From Rhodobacterales bacterium (GTDB taxonomy: Bacteria > Pseudomonadota > Alphaproteobacteria > Rhodobacterales > Rhodobacteraceae), in assembly GCA_003228875.1 (NCBI GenBank), contig QIGK01000058.1, forward strand, positions 1-33,338: DNA of 33,338 bases, in the 5' to 3' direction. How positions within the stretch are numbered: position 1 is the first letter of the stretch; every line of letters starts with the position of its first letter. Of the stretch, positions 24,854-32,939 are shown piece by piece. The notes under the pieces are model-generated. The model saw nothing but the letters and a program-made list of their open reading frames with translations. It had not been told where the DNA came from and did not search any database. Made by a program: the position numbers and the translations under genes.

Positions 24854-25894
24854 CTAGCAACAAGTGTTTGCAGGTTTTGATGTCGTCTCAAATGGCAATC
24901 CGCCACCGCATCCGGCAAAAATGCCGAGATGTTGGTCAAAATTACCTTGAAAATCAAAATGCGGCGCAAATCGGCTGTCACGCAACATCATAAATGTATT
25001 GCCGCAAACCGCCACTTTGTCACCAGTCTTAAAAATATGGGATTTATCCAACATAAATTCCGCAGGGTCATTTGGTTCGGTGCCAAGATAGGTCACGGTT
25101 TGGCCGTAATCTTCACAGGCAGGTTCAAGCGCCAACTTAAACAAGCGGTAGGTTGCAGAGTGAAACCCAATTCCATCCAGTTTGGCCTCAATTTCAGGAT
25201 TTTCTATGGTCAAAACCCGGTCCTCAACCAGTCGCGGGTCACTAAACCCTGCTGCCTTGGCCAGGTTTTCAAAATCATTCCAATATAAGGCCCCGCTTAA
25301 GCATTCGCCATATAAAACGGGGTCTTCAAGCAATTCAGTTGGCACCCGACGGTCTGCATATACATCCGAAAAATACAGCTCTCCGCCCGGTTTTAACAGA
25401 CGATACGCCTCAGCCAGCACTGCCGGTTTGTCGGGTGACAGGTTAATCACGCAGTTTGAGACAATAATATCAAAGCTGGCATCTGCCAAACCTAATGCAT
25501 CAAGTTTTTCAATATAGCCTTTGTGAAATACGGTATTTGGCCCTGCATAGCCAAATGCCTCAGCGTGAAAACCGCCATGGCGACGCGCGACTGCCAGCTG
25601 TTCGTCGGTCATATCAACCCCAACCACAGAGCCGTTTTCCCCAACCAACCCCGCCAGCGCATAAACATCGCGCCCCGATCCACAACCGAGATCCAGAATA
25701 TCCATGCCCGCCAACACATTTGGCGCAACCAGACCACAGCCATAATATTTTTCACTTACTTCAGGGTGGATTTTAGCCAGAACCTTACGCAAATATTCAG
25801 GCACATCATCGGGCGTGCAACAGGCATTGGTCTGCAAATCATCTGATCCTTGCAACACTTTACCGTAATATTCCTGAACGTTTTCATATTTCAT
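24854..25894 (-). CDS. arsM: Arsenite S-adenosylmethionine methyltransferase-like (ArsM family)
   Basis: This is a 346-residue SAM-dependent methyltransferase. The SAM motif is ILDLGCGSGRDVYAL at 66-80. Cysteines fall where ArsM enzymes bind As(III): Cys25/26 (NACC), Cys53 (YGCGL), Cys148 (SNCVINLS) and Cys198 (YGECLSGALY). A further Cys pair closes the chain (TCC). It would methylate inorganic arsenite. It lies 4 kb from the ArsR/ArsP-type pair rather than in an ars operon. Confidence 0.87.
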   Translation of the reverse strand: MKYENVQEYYGKVLQGSDDLQTNACCTPDDVPEYLRKVLAKIHPEVSEKYYGCGLVAPNVLAGMDILDLGCGSGRDVYALAGLVGENGSVVGVDMTDEQLAVARRHGGFHAEAFGYAGPNTVFHKGYIEKLDALGLADASFDIIVSNCVINLSPDKPAVLAEAYRLLKPGGELYFSDVYADRRVPTELLEDPVLYGECLSGALYWNDFENLAKAAGFSDPRLVEDRVLTIENPEIEAKLDGIGFHSATYRLFKLALEPACEDYGQTVTYLGTEPNDPAEFMLDKSHIFKTGDKVAVCGNTFMMLRDSRFAPHFDFQGNFDQHLGIFAGCGGGLPFETTSKPANTCC

Positions 25895-25983
25895 CAGATG
25901 TTACCTCTTGGTTGGTTCACCCTGTATATAGGCCCTGAACACCCGCGTTAAAACCCACAAACTTTCAATTTCGCGTGCAAGGC

Positions 25984-26610
25984 TTAGGCGCCGCGCCGCC
26001 ATACCGCGGTCATCACGCCCATGCCAATCAAGGCCCCACCGCCAAGGCGTGTCATCCACCCAATAACCGAAGGCTTTGATATTTTTGAGCGCAGCTTATC
26101 TGCCAACAGCGCGTATAAAAGCGCGTTCAACCAACCCAGCGAGACATAGGTAGCAATTAACACCCCAAATTGCGGCATCAGATTTGCTTCCACATTCAAA
26201 AATTGTGGCACAAACGCAATGAAGAACACGATGCTTTTGGGGTTCAGGGCTGTAACCAACCCCAAATGAAAAAATACGCTCTTGGCGGGCACCAAAACTG
26301 TGGTAGTTTCAGAAACAAAATCCATCGGTGCAGATCGAATTAGCTTTATGCCAAGAAACACCAAATATGCAGCGCCAATCCATTTCAAAGCAACAAACAA
26401 ACTCGCCGAAGCAAGGACGAGCGCACCAAGTCCTAATAATGACGCGCTCATCGCGATAATATCACCCAACGCAACGCCCATAGCTGAGGCAACCGCAACC
26501 CGCCGTCCTTGGCTAAGCCCGTAACTTAGCACCAACATAATTGATGGCCCCGGAACGAACACTATCAGTGTAGATGCAGCCACAAATGCTAACCAAACAT
26601 GAAAATCCAT
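25984..26610 (-). CDS. LysE/RhtB-family amino-acid exporter
   Basis: This 208-residue membrane protein has about six helices. The N-terminus (FVPGPSIMLVLSYGLSQGRR) and the GAAYLVFLGIKL and FFIAFVPQFL segments are the standard LysE/RhtB markers. It exports an amino acid or derivative. It ends the minus-strand run after the AlkC-like gene, whose stop lies 3 nt upstream of its start. Confidence 0.9.
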   Translation of the reverse strand: MDFHVWLAFVAASTLIVFVPGPSIMLVLSYGLSQGRRVAVASAMGVALGDIIAMSASLLGLGALVLASASLFVALKWIGAAYLVFLGIKLIRSAPMDFVSETTTVLVPAKSVFFHLGLVTALNPKSIVFFIAFVPQFLNVEANLMPQFGVLIATYVSLGWLNALLYALLADKLRSKISKPSVIGWMTRLGGGALIGMGVMTAVWRRGA

Positions 26611-26613
26611 AAA

Positions 26614-27744
26614 TTACCTCAATTCAAATTCACAAAGACCAAATTTCTGGCCATTGATCTGCAACCACATGCGATGCGGCCCGGGATAATGGGTAAAGGT
26701 GGTGGCATCCTTTAGGAATCGGTGGTTTTTTGAAAGATTAACCGTTTCACCGGCTTTTATATCCAGCTTTTTAAGCTTAAATACTTTGGGACGGGACGAT
26801 CCGTTTTTCTTTATAAAATCAATCACATAGTCAATCATTAGTTTTTCACCTTGCACCGCTTTGATGGTAAAACCAAATTCCCCTACCTCGCCAATTTCCA
26901 AACCGTTTGGCCCGTCAATATCCGAAACTGTAATTTCAGGCGCCCCCCGATAACCGAGCAATTCCAGCGCCCCAAGATCACCCTTTTTGACCAATGTGCG
27001 CAATGCGTGCCGCGTCATCCAGCCCAGTTCATCGGCGGTTTGTTTGCCCAATCCTGCCCAGCGTTTTAGGGTAGCAACCACCAGTTCAGGGTCTTTTTTG
27101 CTAATGTCATTCAGATGGTTGGCAACCGAGCGGGTGACAAATCTGGCTTTGTCAGCGTGCAAAATGTCCAGAAAAACCAGCGGCTCTTGCACCGCAATGC
27201 CGATTTTTTTACCCCATGGTAAAGTTGGGCGCGTGCCCTCAGAAACCAACCGCCGCACATGGTAATTCGGGTCTGTTGCCCATTTTTCCAGCGCAGCCAT
27301 TGTGGCAGCGGGATGAGCATTCAAAAAGTATCGGATATCAAATTCAACCGAAAACCGTTTGGTCATCTCACGCAGCAATTTTAATGAGGTTTGCAGATGA
27401 TCCAACCCGTTATTGCTGACAAAAACCCCCAGCGGAGCCATAATAAAATCACCAAAATCATCGTCGGTTTTGCTTGGGTCCAACTCAGCGGGCAGCGCCG
27501 CCAAAATTTGCGCGGCCGCAGTTTCGAAATCACTAGAAAGATGCTGTTCCAGCACCTTGGCGATCATCGAAATCCGTGCTTTCAGCTCCAGCGCTGGTAG
27601 CTGTGCCATGACCGAATTCTGAAACAGCTGCCCGTCAAAATCGCTATCGGCCGTCACAAAAAGATCAGACAAATAGGCGATTTTATTCGCGTTAAACAGT
27701 TGATCTTTAAGGCTAAAGCCTTTGGTTGTGCGATTATCCTTCAT
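26614..27744 (-). CDS. DNA alkylation repair protein, HEAT-like (AlkC-type)
   Basis: This 376-residue protein has a helical, HEAT-like body (about 15-275) containing the family segment DPNYHVRRLVSEGTRPTLPW. A beta-rich end (about 285-376) follows that resembles the Ig-like domain of AlkC glycosylases. Such proteins excise alkylated bases (3-methyladenine type) without flipping them. The subfamily call is moderate. It follows the SDR gene with a 1-nt gap. Confidence 0.7.
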   Translation of the reverse strand: MKDNRTTKGFSLKDQLFNANKIAYLSDLFVTADSDFDGQLFQNSVMAQLPALELKARISMIAKVLEQHLSSDFETAAAQILAALPAELDPSKTDDDFGDFIMAPLGVFVSNNGLDHLQTSLKLLREMTKRFSVEFDIRYFLNAHPAATMAALEKWATDPNYHVRRLVSEGTRPTLPWGKKIGIAVQEPLVFLDILHADKARFVTRSVANHLNDISKKDPELVVATLKRWAGLGKQTADELGWMTRHALRTLVKKGDLGALELLGYRGAPEITVSDIDGPNGLEIGEVGEFGFTIKAVQGEKLMIDYVIDFIKKNGSSRPKVFKLKKLDIKAGETVNLSKNHRFLKDATTFTHYPGPHRMWLQINGQKFGLCEFELR

Positions 27745-27745
27745 C

Positions 27746-28525
27746 TTACATTGTCGAATTCACAGCGCCACCATCCAGCAAAATATTCTGCCCGATAATA
27801 AACCCTGCTTTCATTGAACACAAAAACGCACACATCGCACCAAAGTCTTCAGACGTGCCATAGCGGCGCGCCGGAATACTGGCATAACGTTGTTCGCGGG
27901 CCTCTTCGATGGTAATGCCTTGGGCGTCGCGAACCGCACCATCCAGCGCGTTCGCGCGGTCCGTGGCATGTATCCCGGGCAATAGGTTATTTATCGTCAC
28001 ACCATTTGGCGCAACCTGCCGCGAGGTGCCACCAACATATCCAGTCAGCCCTGCCCTTGCCGCGTTTGACAATCCCAGCACCGGAATTGGCGCTTTCACC
28101 GATTGGCTGGTAATATTCACCACCCGCCCCCAACCGCGTTCCATCATCCCCGGCAACACCGCTTTCATCAGCATGATCGGCGTCAACATATTTGCATCCA
28201 GCGCTTTGGTGAAATCTTCGCGCTCCCAATCGCTCCACAATCCCGGAGGCGGGCCACCCGCGTTATTTACCAGAATGTCAGGCGCGGGACAGGCCGCCAA
28301 AACCATCGCCTGCCCTTCGGCGGTGGTGATATCACAAGCCACCGATGTTACTTTAACCCCGTATTTCTTGGCGATTTCACCGGCGGTCTGGCGCAAAGGC
28401 CCTTCAGTTCTAGCGTTAATGATGACATCAACGCCAGCCTCGGCCAAGCTTTCGGCGCAGCCACGGCCCAGCCCTTTTGAAGCAGCACAAACAATGGCAG
28501 TTTTTCCAGCGATTCCCAAATCCAT
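27746..28525 (-). CDS. SDR-family protein lacking the catalytic Tyr-Lys pair
   Basis: This 259-residue Rossmann-fold protein has a cofactor segment CAASKGLGRG, VNNAGG at 87-91 and the end DGGAVNS, all typical of FabG-like SDRs. Where active SDRs have YxxxK, this one reads LSNAAR (152-157), so the Tyr and Lys are absent; Ser140 remains. A group of divergent SDRs shares this LSN pattern and its chemistry is unclear. AAAGGAGAATGTC precedes the ATG. It is the first gene of an operon with the AlkC-like and LysE genes. Confidence 0.85.
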   Translation of the reverse strand: MDLGIAGKTAIVCAASKGLGRGCAESLAEAGVDVIINARTEGPLRQTAGEIAKKYGVKVTSVACDITTAEGQAMVLAACPAPDILVNNAGGPPPGLWSDWEREDFTKALDANMLTPIMLMKAVLPGMMERGWGRVVNITSQSVKAPIPVLGLSNAARAGLTGYVGGTSRQVAPNGVTINNLLPGIHATDRANALDGAVRDAQGITIEEAREQRYASIPARRYGTSEDFGAMCAFLCSMKAGFIIGQNILLDGGAVNSTM

Positions 28526-28588
28526 GACATTCTCCTTTTTTTCGGGTGCAGGTTAGCCAACCAAAAGAAGAACTGAAAGCGAAACTTG

Positions 28589-28860
28589 TTAATCCCGAAT
28601 AGCCAGTTCGACCCGCTGCACCATCAAATCAAGCGAAGATTGCACCACATGGGTTTGGGTTGGAAATTTTGACCATGTTTCGCGCAACCGGCGAATTTTG
28701 GCCAGCCAGTGCCCCGCCTGACGGAAAATATCGTCTTCGTCTTCTCCAAATAGCATTGCCTTGCAATTTTATGAACCGTTTCACGGGTGGTCTGCGCTGG
28801 TCGAACCATAATTTTCCCCGCCTCCGAGGTATCGATGGCAAGGCTGGAAAGATGGTTCAT
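28589..28860 (-). pseudogene. Small conserved-looking protein, frameshifted, family unknown
   Basis: From ATG 28860 the frame reads MNHLSSLAIDTSEAGKIMV and on to IARQCY. The next frame then carries GEDEDDIFRQAGHWLAKI and continues to VELAIRD with TAA at 28589-28591. One extra T in the TTT (minus strand) at 28748-28750 would join them as a 90-residue protein with a helical, charged C-terminus. Neither single frame looks like a protein past the junction. I do not recognise the family; the evidence is the coherent composition across the shift and the AGGCG before the start. It could be a sequence error. Confidence 0.6.
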
Positions 28861-28931
28861 GACGGCGCCTAAATCTATGGTTACTGTCGGTTTAACAATC
28901 GAATATTATTAAAGCGTTTACCCCGTAAAAG

Positions 28932-29516
28932 TCAGCTTTCCAGTTCCGCGTCCCAATACAAAAAATCCAGCCAGCTATCATGCAAAAAGTTTGGTGGGAA
29001 CTTGCGCCCTGCCCGCATCAATTGTTCAGCACTGGGCTGAATAGGCAGTTTGCGCAATTGCATTCCGGCCCGCTTGACGGTTTTTGCGCCTTTATACAGG
29101 TTACAAGGGCTGCAAGCCGCAACAACATTTTGCCACGTTGTGCGCCCGCCCCGTGTCCGGGGAATTATATGATCAAAGGTCATTTCCCCCGACTTGCCGC
29201 AATATTGACAGCTAAACCCATCCCGCAAAAACAAATTAAACCGCGTAAAAGCAGTTTTGGGTTGTGGCTTGATAAAATCCTTTAGCACCACAACCGAAGG
29301 AATGCGCAGCGTGGTTGACGGCGAATGCACGCATTCATCATAAGACGCAATCACAACCACACGGTCCAGATAAACCGCTTTTACTGCGTCTTCCCACGGC
29401 CAGAGCGACAAAGGAAAATACGAAAGCGGCCTGAAATCAGCATTCAGCACAAGTGCAGGAAACCGCTTGAGTGCGGCAGGTTGCCAGATAAACTTGTTGG
29501 TCTCAGCCGGATGCAT
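28932..29516 (-). CDS. HNH endonuclease family protein
   Basis: This is a 194-residue protein. An N-terminal part (FPALVLNADFRPLSYFPLSL) is common to this alphaproteobacterial family. The zinc/HNH module follows: CQYCG, then DHIIPRTRGG with the catalytic His, an Asn in TWQNVV, and CSPCN. It ends in SWLDFLYWDAELES. It is usually chromosomal and solitary; its biological target is not known to me. It shows no sign of being part of an intron or phage. Confidence 0.9.
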   Translation of the reverse strand: MHPAETNKFIWQPAALKRFPALVLNADFRPLSYFPLSLWPWEDAVKAVYLDRVVVIASYDECVHSPSTTLRIPSVVVLKDFIKPQPKTAFTRFNLFLRDGFSCQYCGKSGEMTFDHIIPRTRGGRTTWQNVVAACSPCNLYKGAKTVKRAGMQLRKLPIQPSAEQLMRAGRKFPPNFLHDSWLDFLYWDAELES

Positions 29517-29597
29517 TTTCCGCGCCTTTTGCTGTTGAACAGGTTAAGGCGACTATATCTAGTTACGAATTGCTTTCAACCCTCTAGACTGTGTTGA

Positions 29598-30257
29598 TCA
29601 GCGGTTAAATTGTTGCTGTGCAAATTGCGATGTCACACCCAAACCATCTGGCGCAATGCCGTGGCCGGTGCCTAGGGAAATATGGGTAAAAACCTCAAAC
29701 CCGGCTTTGGTCAGCGCATCAGCGGCATCCGGCAAAGATTGTGGCGGCACAACATCGTCTTGGTCGCCATGCACCAATAACACCGGTGGCTTGCTCAGTG
29801 TTTCATTTTCCAGCTTTTCGGGCGCCAGTAAACGACCTGAAAATCCAACCACACCAGCAAATTTGTCGGCGCGGCGCGGCGCAACCTGAAGCGCCATCAT
29901 AGTGCCTTGTGAAAACCCGAATAAAATAGTGTTTGCAGCGGTCACGCCCTCAGCAAGCATGGTTTCGTCTAGCCAAGTATTCAGTAATAGGCTTGCTTTG
30001 AGCAACCCTGTCTCAGCGGCTTCTTCGGATGAACCGTCAATCCACGGAATCGGAAACCACTGATACCCCATCGGGTTGCCGGTGCAAGGGTGTGGAGCAT
30101 TTGGGGCGACAAAAGCAGTGTCGTTCAAATGCTCTCCCAACGGATCAGCTAGGCCAAGCAGGTCTTTGCCATCCGCCCCGTAACCATGCAGAAAAATCAT
30201 CAGTGTTTTATTGTTGCCCGACTTTGCGTCGCGGCGAAAACTTTCCAAAGCAGCCAT
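29598..30257 (-). CDS. Phospholipase/carboxylesterase family alpha/beta hydrolase
   Basis: This 219-residue cytosolic hydrolase has an oxyanion region LHGYGADGKD, nucleophile GFSQG, Asp in VHGDQDDVVP and His in GTGHGIAPDG, a complete triad with standard family length. Its substrates are short acyl or thio esters. The start immediately follows the stop of the DNA glycosylase gene (TGAATG), so the pair is co-translated. Confidence 0.9.
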   Translation of the reverse strand: MAALESFRRDAKSGNNKTLMIFLHGYGADGKDLLGLADPLGEHLNDTAFVAPNAPHPCTGNPMGYQWFPIPWIDGSSEEAAETGLLKASLLLNTWLDETMLAEGVTAANTILFGFSQGTMMALQVAPRRADKFAGVVGFSGRLLAPEKLENETLSKPPVLLVHGDQDDVVPPQSLPDAADALTKAGFEVFTHISLGTGHGIAPDGLGVTSQFAQQQFNR

Positions 30258-30887
30258 TCAGTTGATCCCTTCGCGTTCTTTAATGACGTGGTAATAGGCC
30301 CAAAGAACCCGCGCCGCAACCGCTTGCCATGGTGACCAATCTTGGGCCATTAAACGCAATGGTTTTTCTTTTGGGCGCTCTGGCAGATCAAACAAAACCT
30401 TTGTTGCTTCTTGCAAGGCCAGATCACCGGGCGCAAACACATCGGCGCGGCCAAGGCTGAACATCAGATATATCTCGGCAGTCCAGTTCCCGATTCCCTT
30501 AACGGCGGTTAATTCACGCATGACCTTTTCACTGCGCTGGCGGCGCAAGGCCACAAAATCAATATTTGCTCGCGCCAGCGCGTTTGCATATGTGGCTTTT
30601 TGGTTTGATAAGCCAAGGCTGCGCAAATCCTGATGCTCCATTGCCAAAATAGCCTTTTGTGTGATCGCCCCCGCCGTTTCCAGCCGGTTCCATATCCCTT
30701 TGGCCGCCGCGACCGAAATTTGCTGTGAGACAATTGCCGAAAGCAACGCCTCAAACCCGTCCGGCCGCCGCCGCAGGGGCGGTTGTCCGGTCAGGTTTAT
30801 TGCATGGGCAAAGCGAGGGTGGTTTTGCGTCAACCACGCAATGCCTTCCTCAATGTTATCCCCAGTTTCAATGATACGACCTATCAA
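30258..30887 (-). CDS. DNA-3-methyladenine glycosylase II-like (AlkA/HhH-GPD)
   Basis: This base-excision enzyme for alkylated purines is 209 residues long if it starts at TTG 30887, which has AAGGAAA upstream; no ATG suits, and the longer frame to 31040 overlaps the divergent transporter. The helix-hairpin-helix LTAVKGIGNWTAEIYLMF and the catalytic Asp in FAPGDLALQ are clear. It lies about 2.5 kb from the AlkC-like gene. Confidence 0.88.
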   Translation of the reverse strand: MIGRIIETGDNIEEGIAWLTQNHPRFAHAINLTGQPPLRRRPDGFEALLSAIVSQQISVAAAKGIWNRLETAGAITQKAILAMEHQDLRSLGLSNQKATYANALARANIDFVALRRQRSEKVMRELTAVKGIGNWTAEIYLMFSLGRADVFAPGDLALQEATKVLFDLPERPKEKPLRLMAQDWSPWQAVAARVLWAYYHVIKEREGIN

Positions 30888-30961
30888 TGCATTTTCCTTT
30901 TCATTTGGATTTTGCAGCAATGAGCCAAAAAAGCAATTGCATCTGCTGAACGGCAGGATAA

Positions 30962-32221
30962 ATGTTCTGTATGATTTCCCATTCCGCCACAGATTCCAAC
31001 CGCCGCGCCAAACGCAATGTTTTGGTTCTGGTTGCCGCACAGGGCATTCTTGGGGCGCAAATGTCTTTGCATTTTGTGCTGGGCGGTTTGGCTGGGCAAA
31101 TGCTGGTCACGGATCCAAGGTTCGCAACCTTGCCGATCACCATGACAGTAATGGGTTCAATGTTTACAGCGCCAGTGCTTGCAAGCATCATGCAAAAACA
31201 CGGCCGCCGCGTCGGGTTTTTTATTGGCGCAGCCGGCGGTGCTGGCGGGGCCAGCATTTCGGCTTATGCCTTATGGATCGGGTCTTTTCCACTGTTCTGT
31301 CTGGGCGGGTTTCTGGTTGGCATTTATATGTCGGCACAGGCGTTTTACCGATTTGCAGCCACCGATACTGCCAGCCCCGAATTCATGCCAACTGCTATTT
31401 CATGGGTGATGGCGGGCGGGCTTGTTGCCGCGGTGCTTGGCCCGCAACTGGTTAAAACTACCAATGATCTGCTTTCAGTGCCTTTTGTTGGCGCTTATTT
31501 GGCCATGATTGCGCTTAACGCTGTGGGTGTGTTTCTGTTCTTTTTTCTTGATATTCCCAAGCCCGAAAAACCCGGTCTAAACAGCCCCAAGGGGCGTTCG
31601 CGTATGCAGCTTTTGCAAAGCCCAAAAATCGCCGTAGCCATGATTTGCGCCATGGTTTCCTATTCGCTTATGAACCTCGTGATGACATCAACGCCGTTGG
31701 CGGTGTTTGGCAGTGGGTATGGCACCAATGCCTCTGCTGATGTGGTCATGGGCCATGTTCTGGCAATGTTTGTGCCCAGCTTTTTCACTGGTCACCTGAT
31801 CAACCGGTTTGGCGCTGAAAAAATTATTACGCTCGGGCTGATTATTCTGGGCGCAGCCGGCATAGTGGCGCTAAACGGTATTGCGTTGACAAACTTTTAC
31901 ATTACCCTTGTTCTGCTTGGTATCGGTTGGAATTTTGGCTTTATCGGTGCCACGGCTATGTTAGCAACGGCCCATTCAGTCGCAGAGCGGGGCCGCGTGC
32001 AAGGCATGAACGATTTTGCGGTTTTTGGCATGGTGACCATCGCCTCCCTAGCATCGGGTGGGCTGATGAACGCTACCGGAGCTACCGCGCAAGAAGGCTG
32101 GACAGCGGTTAACCTTGCTATGATCCCGTTTTTGATTTTGGCAGGGGTTGCTTTGATCTGGTTTACTGTGCAGGCCAAGTCAAAAAGCCAGTCCCGAGGT
32201 AAGAATGCGCCTCAGGGCTAA
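30962..32221 (+). CDS. Major facilitator superfamily transporter
   Basis: This 419-residue protein has about 12 hydrophobic helices. The cytoplasmic loop after helix 2 (MQKHGRRVGFFIG) is the MFS signature region. AGGATAA lies just before ATG 30962; a second ATG 3 codons on is possible. The substrate is not inferable. It is divergent from the glycosylase gene, and its stop overlaps the convergent synthase-like gene by 4 nt (CTAA). Confidence 0.88.
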   Translation: MFCMISHSATDSNRRAKRNVLVLVAAQGILGAQMSLHFVLGGLAGQMLVTDPRFATLPITMTVMGSMFTAPVLASIMQKHGRRVGFFIGAAGGAGGASISAYALWIGSFPLFCLGGFLVGIYMSAQAFYRFAATDTASPEFMPTAISWVMAGGLVAAVLGPQLVKTTNDLLSVPFVGAYLAMIALNAVGVFLFFFLDIPKPEKPGLNSPKGRSRMQLLQSPKIAVAMICAMVSYSLMNLVMTSTPLAVFGSGYGTNASADVVMGHVLAMFVPSFFTGHLINRFGAEKIITLGLIILGAAGIVALNGIALTNFYITLVLLGIGWNFGFIGATAMLATAHSVAERGRVQGMNDFAVFGMVTIASLASGGLMNATGATAQEGWTAVNLAMIPFLILAGVALIWFTVQAKSKSQSRGKNAPQG

Positions 32222-32936
32222 AACCGTCTGGTTAAGCGACATCGCAAAAAACTGAACCGCCGCCAAGCAGGCGATTCTTCCAGCAGTCCGCTCAGAATAA
32301 ACTCCGGATTTTTGCGTGCAGATTGCAATGCTGCTCTTGCCCGCCACCCGGTCAAAGCAGCCGGAAAAGCCGTTTTGTCAATGCGCTTACCCAGCTTCAA
32401 ATACGCTGCATCAATCACCTGTTCGATATCGCCGGGCAAAGGCTTACAGCCCCGCGCGATCAGTTCCGGCGCAGCGCGCAACAAACTTGCCACGCCTGCC
32501 GCAAAAGAGATGTCTTTTATAGTGATTGCATCAGCCCCTAAAACCCGCGCCGCCAAGCCCATTATGCCACTCGAAGTCGCCGCGACATACCGATCAAAAG
32601 CCGCGCGGTCTGCGTGGGGTTCCCGATAAATATCAAACCGCCGTGCGTTGATCATGTTGTCAAAAACATCTCGCGGCAAATCATGCGTATCAATTATCGC
32701 CGCCAACTGCCCCAACACCTCATGGCCACGTGCGCCCCGCCCCTCATAAATATCAGCAATCGCATCCAGCCACCATTGCAGGCGCATTTCGGCAATCATC
32801 GGCTCCAAGGCGCGCGGGCGATTTCAAGGTTAAACGCGTATAAAACCAGTAGCTTTTCACGGTCTGGCGGTTTTGCAGCCATGGTCGCCATATAGCGATC
32901 CGGATCACCGGTTTTAACGGTGGTTACAATGTTCAT
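32218..32936 (-). pseudogene. Squalene/phytoene-synthase-family protein, frameshifted near its N-terminus
   Basis: The C-terminal 196 residues (from about 32805) read EPMIAEMRLQWWLDAIADIYE and on to the end, the family's core with its helical Asp-rich segment. The N-terminus lies in another frame: ATG 32936 gives MNIVTTVKTGDPDRYMATM, continues through LYAFNLEIARAPW and then hits a stop. One extra G in the GG at 32805-32806 (minus strand) would fuse them into about 239 residues, normal for this short, NDUFAF6-like group of alphaproteobacterial proteins. It follows the citramalate synthase gene by 3 nt. It is either truly broken or a homopolymer error. Confidence 0.75.
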
Positions 32937-32939
32937 TCG

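Noticed and set aside
28629-28841. Arg-rich frame (five arginines in a row) in the 28.7 kb region
   Set aside because: It is the out-of-frame reading of the hidden 90-residue gene and not a third arginine-tailed protein.
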